Shown here piece after piece: positions 52,101-61,100 of a DNA stretch of 64,000 bases. The stretch lies in the NCBI GenBank assembly GCA_019916065.1, contig CM034241.1, positions 6,115,920 to 6,179,919 on the forward strand. Reading direction: 5' to 3'. Source of the DNA: Vitellaria paradoxa. Its lineage: Eukaryota; Streptophyta; Magnoliopsida; Ericales; Sapotaceae. Positions within the stretch are counted from its first letter, which is position 1; each line of letters begins with the position of its first letter. The notes beneath the pieces were generated by a model. The model did not search any database, was not told the DNA's origin, and worked only from the letters and a program-made list of their open reading frames with translations. The position numbers were made by a program, and so were the translations under genes.

Positions 52101-55100
52101 ATGATATGATTTTAATATTGAATATTTTTTGCCATCACCTCTTCCATTTCATGAAAATAATACGTTGTCACTACCAGAAATGCAGATTGAAGGAAGAACC
52201 TTTGACTTTTGGTGCTCTCTGTGTCTTAAAGCATCTATTACCAAGGTTTATTTCTTTCCTTAGTTTGTTATTTGTAGTCTTAAATGTCCTATGTCAGCTG
52301 ATGTTTTTTCCATGTGGAGGTTGTCTGAAGCTTGGCATAGTAAAAGGCCTCAACTTGTTGAAGCTGTAAAGTTGTTACTAGATGAACAAAGTTTGGGTGT
52401 CCGTAAGGCTCTTTCAGAGGTATTCTGTGAACTGATGGCCATAGTTCTTGTTATGGCATTAAAAAAAGACTTTGATTTTCAACTTCTAACGTGATTTTGT
52501 TGCTTTTGTGTTAGTTAATTGTGGTAATGGCTTCACACTGTTACTTGGTTGGTGCATCTGGGGAATTGTTTGTTGAATATATTGTACGCCATTGTGCTAT
52601 ATCGGATATGGAGAAGAATGATCTTGAAAGCTCAAAGGAAGCCTTTAGGTCAACTGGCCTATATTATGCTTTCCAGCACAAGCGATATGAGGTTAACATC
52701 TGACTTAAAGAAAAACGGAATCTTCAAGTGACCACTCAGTTTTCAAACTTTACCATGGGTGTTATGATATGAATATATCGCACCAATTCGTTATGTATGG
52801 ATGATGAGATTCCATTGATACAGAGCCACTTCCAATAGACTTCTTGGATGTCCCATTGGCGTGCATCCAATAGGAATTGAACCCACGAATTTGCCAATTA
52901 TGAGTTGGGCGCTTTAACCATTCAGCGATGGATGCTTAGCGGGGGACTTTGTTGACCTGACCAGGAAAAAGGAAGTTACTTTATTCTATTTTTTAGAATC
53001 TATTAATTGAATTAAATCCTTATAAATATAGATTGATGTACATACAATTATTGGACCAATCTCATATATTAAGTTGATTTTCATTAAAAAGATTAATCAG
53101 TTGAGTCCTAGTAATGCAAACATATTAATAAAAAAGTGCCGCAATCATTCATTAAAAAAAGTAAAAAATGCTGCAATTATGATAATGTTTAGTATTAACT
53201 ACTTTTGACATGGTAGGTTAAGTTTTGGATCCATGAATTAGTGCATTGCATCCGGTTACAATGCTCTAAAACCTAGCCTTTGAGTTTGATCCCTTTGAAT
53301 GCCATACTTAAAGTGAATATGATAATTTGTGAGACATTGTAGTTGTTAAACACTCTATTTCCTTCTCAGGTTAAGATTGGGGCAGTAAGTCCAACAGAGT
53401 TACGATCAATTTGTGAAAAGGGTCTCCTTTTAGTAACCATTACCATTCCCGAAATGGAGGTACATTAGATATTTAATCTGTTGTCATTCAAGCAATTATC
53501 CTTTCTACTTGTGTTTATATTCTTAATTTTTTTGGTGTTACAGCTTCACTTTCCATACATTGGTCTGATATTGTCAGTAACGGCATTTCTGACCACAAAT
53601 AACATCCATCCCTGTATTTGTTTTTTCAGCATATCCTCTGGCCTTTTTTGTTGAAGATGATCATTCCACAATTTTACACTGGTGCAGTTGCCACGGTAGG
53701 ACATTTGCTACCATTATTTTTATTACATTTTCCAGCAGTGAAACTGATTCTGGACCTCTCCTTAACATTTTTTTGCTGCATGCCTTTGATTTTGGTTGCT
53801 GCATGTATAGTCCTGCTTTTTATTGTTGGTGTTACGGATTTGTGTATGCCAGAACATTTGCTTGGATTTTGGTTTGTATTGAATGAGCTTTGCATCACAA
53901 CACTGTTTTCCTTGTAAGAGTATGAATTGCTGCTTTCACAGGTTTGCAGATGCATCTCAGAATTGTGCAGACATAGATATTCTTATAGTAATTCAATGCT
54001 TACTGAGTGTAAAGCTCGAGCTGATATTCCAACTCCTGAGGTGAAACCTCTGCTGGTATACTTGATAAATTAAATACTTGATGATTAAACCTACATATGG
54101 ATTGTCAACATCAACATCTATATGCCTATGCTCAGGAACTTTTTGCCCGCTTGGTGGTGCTTCTGCATGATCCTCTCGCCAGGGAGCAGCGGGCAACTCA
54201 GATTTTGACTGTAAGTGTGTCTTATCCTTCACTAGTGAAGATCAGTTCAACATCAAGTGGGTATATGCAAACATTATCCAATATGTTCCTTTGTAAAATC
54301 ATAAAACTATTACAAGTGCTATGCTTCATGTATATGCATGTATAATTATTACAAGTGCTATGCTTCACTCTTCCTTCAAGGGTTAATGTTTTGATAAGTT
54401 ATGTCTTAAGCCTCCTTAGCACTTTCTTTTGATGAGTCTAGTTTGCCTAACTATTGAGGAATGCCAAATCAGTTTGAGGGGAATACAAAATTTTTGACCT
54501 CTTTCTTTACCCTTCTGCTTTCTTGTCTAAACCTCAATATATTGAGGAGTAAGAGGGTGATACCGTCTTCTTGATGTTGTTATGTTATATTTGTTTCTCA
54601 TCAGAAGCTATTTTACATGGATTCAGATGTGAGTGTCTGGTGTGATTGTTTTGTATTGTCACATTCATCTTTTTTTTTTTTTTTTTTTTTTTTGTGGTGC
54701 GTGTCGCACTAAAGTATGGTTATATTTCATATATATATATTTTTAAATACTTATTTATTTTCTAGGCTAAAATGGTATTGACAAGCTAATATAGAGCAAG
54801 TCTTTTGCGTCGTTATGCAATAAACATATTGTTGGATGCATGTCTGACTAGAATTGTTGGACATATTTGATTCCCTTACTTAAGTGTCGAGTGTCTAATG
54901 TGGGTACTCCACAAATTTAGAAGAGTTATTTAGAAGAGTCCATGGAATGTGGTTAAAACTGTGAATATTGCATTCACTTTGAGTAGTGCAATTTGAGTTT
55001 AATAGAGAACAGATTCAACAAATGAAAGTTATTTTGAATTCTTCACTAAATATGTTAAGCCAAATCTGACCTTTATGTTATATAAAAATCGAGTACACCA

Positions 55101-58100
55101 TTTGCCCACTTGTGATATCATGATATCTTTGTGTGATTCTTCTTAAGTGGCCAAGGTAAAGAGCCACCTTTGACTTGCCATTAAGGACCATGGAGCAAAA
55201 TGTTGTTTCTTTGTCTTGAAACAGTAAAAAGGTACATGTTTCTCCTGATATCAAAATGACACACTAATGGAAAATAATTTAAATATTTTCATCAAAACAT
55301 AGTAAAACGCACCAAAATACACATAATATACCAAAATAGTAAATTGTTAATTACTTAACAATTAGGTTTTCGTATGTTAGATAGATTTGAGTTTATCTTA
55401 TAAATATTTTAATGCATTTTCATATTTTGTGCTGCTTCTGAAATACTTCAAAATGTTTCCAAAATGTTTCCATTTCCATGTTAATTGAAAAAACCTATTG
55501 AAAAGAAATTTTAGTACTTGGTAAGGACGTGAAATTTGGAGAGCACATTATGCTGGAACTACCATGGCCATTCTTGCAAGATGGTAGAAATTGTTGCATG
55601 AGACCAAACTGGGCATAATAATGATACCCAACAAGGCAAGGGGAGGATAAAAAAAAGAAACTCGCACAGATGATGGGAATGCAAGCAAAGGCAATTGACC
55701 CATAGGCGCATTTTCCCGGAAAGAGATAGACGGTCAGAAGATCAATCTAGCTAGCATGAGCGGGAGAGCATCCCTTCTTCTGGAACTGGGACTACTACAT
55801 TCAGAAAGTTTGAACTCTGGGAAGAACCTTATTTAGATATTAGGAAATTGATTGTAATGTCAATCACGTTTATGGTTGTGAAAAGGTCATAACAAAAGAG
55901 TTAAAGATTCAATTAATCAATTTGAAATTACAATCCAAAAATAAAGAGAAGACAGTTTAGGACTTGAGATACATTTTAAGAAATAGGAAGGTGACAACTG
56001 AAAATTTGGAATGAAACAAATCTTGGCATTTGCTGGAAAAGTGAAATTTCTAGCAAAAGGTGTAGATCAAGTTAAAAGTGAGTCTCAAAGCTAGTGCTTT
56101 GCTAACCTGTTATGAATATGTGAATTTTTTTATGTTCATCTGTGATGGATTTATATAGATTTAGATTTTACTGGCAATTGAAAGCAAGTAATCTAGAAAA
56201 TTATTTTAAGTGTTTTCTTGCATAATATGATTCTGATCAATATATCCAGACACTAGATGGTCCTATGTGGTTCATTTTAGACCAAATTTCATGTTCTGAA
56301 ATGTTATTTGTTTTCAGCCTATCGATGAGTGAGCTCCATTGATTGTATAAATATCTGATTGAAAATTCTTTCTTCTCAAAGTGTTTCTTGCATAATATGA
56401 TCCTGATCAATGCAGTGGCTGGTCGTGGTTCATCGTAGACCAAATTTCGTGGCCTGAGATGTTTGTTTGTTTTCAGCATCTCCATAAGTGAGCAAATGAT
56501 TGTAGAAGCATCTGATACAATACATTGATATATACATGCAGGTTCTATGCTATCTGGCACCTCTCTTCCCAAAAAATATCAACTTGTTTTGGCAAGATGA
56601 GGTATAGAATTATGTACTCACTATTTATTTTGTTTTGAGTTCAAACATTAGTCTTGTTATGGGGAGAAACTTTCCCAACCGTTGAGCAAAATATCTAGGA
56701 TAATTAACATTATGATTACAAATTGTTCAATACGTGCCCCAAATTTTTAATGATAATGTGAATGTTAAAGGCTTTACTAGAAAATGACACTACTTTTGAT
56801 TCTAACTTATTTCCTTGTTTCGTAAGCTCTAGATTCCAAAAATGAAAGCCTATGTTAGTGACACAGAAGACCTGAAGCAGGATCCTTCATATCAAGAAAC
56901 TTGGGATGACATGATAATTAGTGTAAGTTTATTGACCTTCGTCAAATTTGACATGTAATTTTGGATGTTTTGTCACCTAATCATTGATTGCCTACACGGT
57001 AGAAACTCTTTTTTGCGCAATAAAATGTGTTATGAAGATTCGACTTCAAATCTTTGTTATTTTCTATGCAATTTAACTTGCAACTTCATTATTGTACTTG
57101 AATTATTTTGAGGTTGTTAGAATCTTTGGAATATTCTAGAATAGTGAGGATCTAATTTATGATTGTGATTATATTTCCTAATTGGTGTGTATCCTAAAAT
57201 GGGATTTATATCCTAATTTGATTGTAGTTTATCAGTATAAATACAATATGAGGGAGATGAGAAAATATCTTTCATTCTCCTAATTCTCTATTATTCTTTT
57301 CAACTTAGTATCAGAGCGTTTTTTACCTTGTTTTTTTTTTTTTTTTCCTTAGCACAAAAAAAAAAAAAAAAAAAAAAAACTAACTAACCTTTGGCATCAT
57401 CCTTCGTCAAAATTGTTTTTCGTCAACAGTCTTCGTTATCAGCGATCCTCAATAGTGTTTGCTGATGTATGCAATCCTGGATTTTTTCACTCGATGTTGA
57501 TCTTCGTTGTTCGGTTGTCTCGATGGTCCACTTTTCGATCGACGATTTGCTGTATGAATCTCTCGTCTTCAATTGCTTCTCATTGATAGTTTTGAACGCA
57601 GCCATCGTGTCTTCATCTCCATCGCAAAGCCTCGTCGATTCTTGATCGCTGCGTGTCGTCATTCTTGTTCGTTGCGTCTGGTCGATTCTTGTTTGCTGCT
57701 CGCAAAGCCTTGTCTCCATTGATTGGCTGATTCTTGATCGCTGCTCATCTTCGCATTGCAAAACCTAGGCGCAATCATCTGTCGCGTGGGCTCATCGCCT
57801 TTGGGTAATTTTTCATTGAGTTCCTTGCTGCTTCTTACAATATACAGAATCTATTGTGATGGCATCCAATCCCAACGAGAGCAAGACTATGGTGCTATGA
57901 CTTCTTCTATTGAGCTTGTTATACTTGCTGACAGTCTTCCTAAATCTATCTCCTGTGAAAAATTGAATGGGACCAATTATTTGACATGGTCTCATGCTAT
58001 TTGGGTTTTCTTAATCGGTCGTCAATTAGAGAAATTTATTACAGATCGTCCACTAGATTCACATTCTCCTTCGTATTCACAATGGAGAGCTTTGGATGCT

Positions 58101-61100
58101 GTTGTTATAAGTTAGATCCTGCATAGACTGGAGCCTTAGGTTTTTTGCACAGTTGCTTTATGTAGCTCTTCTAAAGCTATATGGGTTCACTGGTAGACTC
58201 CTTCTCTCAAAGAGTAATGTTTCGGAGGTTTTTGAGGCATATAAAAAACTTCTCTCTTTTCGCCGAAGTGCTCAACCATTATCTGAGTACTTCAATAGTC
58301 TTAAAGCCTTAGGTGATTGTCTTCTACAATTTCGCCCCTTTCAAGAAACTAAGGTTGAGACGATTCGACAATGGTATGAGCTCGTAACAGTTCTGCTTCT
58401 TGTTGGCCTCAATAACAATGTTCGTAGTTACGGAGATCATCTTTTGACAAGAGAGACTATACCTTTTATGGCCAATGTCTACTCTCATCTTTAGCATTCT
58501 TCCTTGGGCCATCATTCTTAACCCACCTCCTCTAGTGGGTTTGACTCCGTTGCTCTCGTTAGTGGTTCTAATGGCTGTGTTTCTCGTGGTGGATCTTGTG
58601 GTTCTCTTGGCGGTGGCCGTAGCTCTGGATGGGGCATCAAGAAATGTGATCATTGTGGGGGCACTAATCACACTGTACCATACTACTAGAAGAAGTACGG
58701 TTGTCCTGAGCAAGCTAATCATGTCACTACTGCACCCACTAGTATTGATTCTTCTACACAAAGCACTTCTGGTTTAAGTGATCTTGTTACATCTAGTGCT
58801 ACTTCTCCAAGTCCCTTTACTCCTGTTGAGGTGAAGGCCATTGTACAGGCTCATAGCACCTCTTGCTCTTCTACCGCTACTTTAGTACAGTCAGGTAGTA
58901 TTACTTGCTTTACTTCTCAATCTTTTTCTCTATGGGTTATTGGCTCCTGTGCCATTGCACATATTTCTGGTAATTTTTCATTATTTTCTAACTTAACCAC
59001 TCACAATATTACCTTAGCCGATGGGTCCTTCGGCCTGTGATTGGTAAATGATACCTTCATCCTTCTCTCCTCCTTAGCCTTACCCTCTAGTTTTTTTGTA
59101 CCTAGTTTTCATTTAATTTGTTAGTCAATTAACTAAATCTTTGAACTGTATTATAACATTTTCTCCTTCATCCTGCATTTTTCAGGATCTTAGGACACAG
59201 AAGACGATTGATTCGGGATGTGAACGGATTGGTCTATACTATCTTGATCTTCCTAGTTTTAAGTCTTCTCATTTAGCTTTTGGTGCATTTGTGTCTCTTT
59301 TCCAATGGTATTGTTGTTTGGGTCATCCGTCATTAGCTCGTCTTAAGCTTGCTGTTCCTAGTTTAGAGTCTATTTCGAGTCTTGAATGTAGGCTTGTCAA
59401 CTTGACAAGTATCATCGTAATTCGTTTTTGAGTCATAAAAGTAGTCGTCCATCTCAACCATTTGATGTAGTCCATACAGACATTTGGGACCCTTCAAGAG
59501 TTGCTTTTATTAATGGATTTTGGTATTTTGTCATTTTTGTTGATGACTATTCTCGTATGATTTGATTGTTTTTAAGGAAAAATCGTTCTGAGTTACCTGT
59601 TATTATTTTAAAATTTTATAATGTGATTTTAACTCAATTTGATAAAAAAATTAAAATCCTTCGCTTTGACAATGCTCGAGTATACTCAGTTTGTCATGAC
59701 ATAATTTTATGTTGAATGGGGCAAGTCTTCGTCAAACTTCATATGTTCATACCTCTCAACAGAATGGTGTGGCTGAACGCAAACATCAACATTTACTGGA
59801 TATCACCCGTACTATTTCGTTCCAAATGAATATTCCAAAACATATTGGGGGGGATGCTGTCTTGACTGCATGCTATCTTATTAATCAGGGATGCTGTCTT
59901 GACTGCATGTTATCTTATTAATCGGGTTCCTTCACTTCTTCTTGGTAACCATTATTCCTTTTCTCTTTCATATCCTTTTGTTACTCCCTTTTATATCTTG
60001 CTTCGTATCTTTGCCTGCGTCACTTTCGTTCATAATTTGGATCTTGGTTTAGACAAACTTTCTTCTCGTGCTCGTCGTTGTATCTTTCTTGGTTACTATC
60101 GCACTTATGGATACTTCAATTTATTTAGATTCTGAGAGTGGTGAACTATTCTTTGATGTTGGCAGATATCGTCAACTTGTGGGTAAGTTGATTTATCTCA
60201 CTGTGACATGGCCTGATATTACATATACTATTGGAGTAGTTAGTCAGTTCATGCATGCTTCTCGTTAGCCTCACTTTGATGCTGTGTGTTGCATTTTAAG
60301 GTATTTGAAGAATTCGCCTGGTCAAGGTTTACTCTATCGACCTTTCGCATAATAGACGTGATTGGATATAGTGATGCAAATTGGGCTAGTGGTCATTAAG
60401 ATAGAAGGTCTATTTCTGGATATTGTACTTTGTTGGTAGCAATCTTGTTACTTAGCGAAGTAAGAAACAGCATGTTGTAGCTTAGTCTAGTGCAGAGGCT
60501 GAGTATCGTGCCATTGCTCATATTGCATCTGAGATGCTCTGAGTTCGTTCTCTTTTTTAGGACTTTGGTCTTTCAGTTTAAGCTCCGATGTCTATGTTCT
60601 GTGACAATTAGGCTGCAATATTCATCGCTAATAATCTTGTATTCCATGAATGAACCAAACACATTGAAGTTAACCGCCACTTTATTCGGGATCTCTTGCT
60701 TAAACGTGATATCGTTGCTCCATTTGTACGATTTGATTCTCAAGTGAGGGATATTCTCATAAAACCATTGGCTCGATTTTTGTTTCAAAAGTTGGCTACC
60801 AAACTGGGCTTGTTTGATCTCTATGCTTCAATTTGAGGGGGGAGTGTTAGAATCTTTGAAATTCTAGAATAGTTATGATTTGATTTATGGCTGTGATTAT
60901 ATTTCCTAAATTGATGTGTATTCGAATATAGGATTTATATCTTAATTTGATTGTGATTTATCAATATAAATACAATATGAGGGAGATGAGAAAATATCTC
61001 TCATTCTCCTAATTCTCTGTTATTCTTTTCAACTGAGGTAATAAGATGCTGAAAAAGTATTTTTTAGTACTACAAAGATCTATTACTTATTATGGTAGTA

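Larger units (their letters stand above)
57115..61034 (+). mobile_element. Deleted Ty1-copia element, sense to SGR6 (copia-2)
   Basis: 3,920 bp. LTRs 57115-57305 and 60845-61034 start TGTTAG and end CAACT; 5-bp duplication GAGGT (57110-57114, 61035-61039). The primer-binding site is mutated to TAGTATCAGAGC (57306-57317); polypurine tract TTTGAGGGGGGAG at 60832-60844. Related to copia-1 in gag, integrase and RNase H, but shorter because most of the RT region is missing and older by LTR divergence. Confidence 0.93.
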
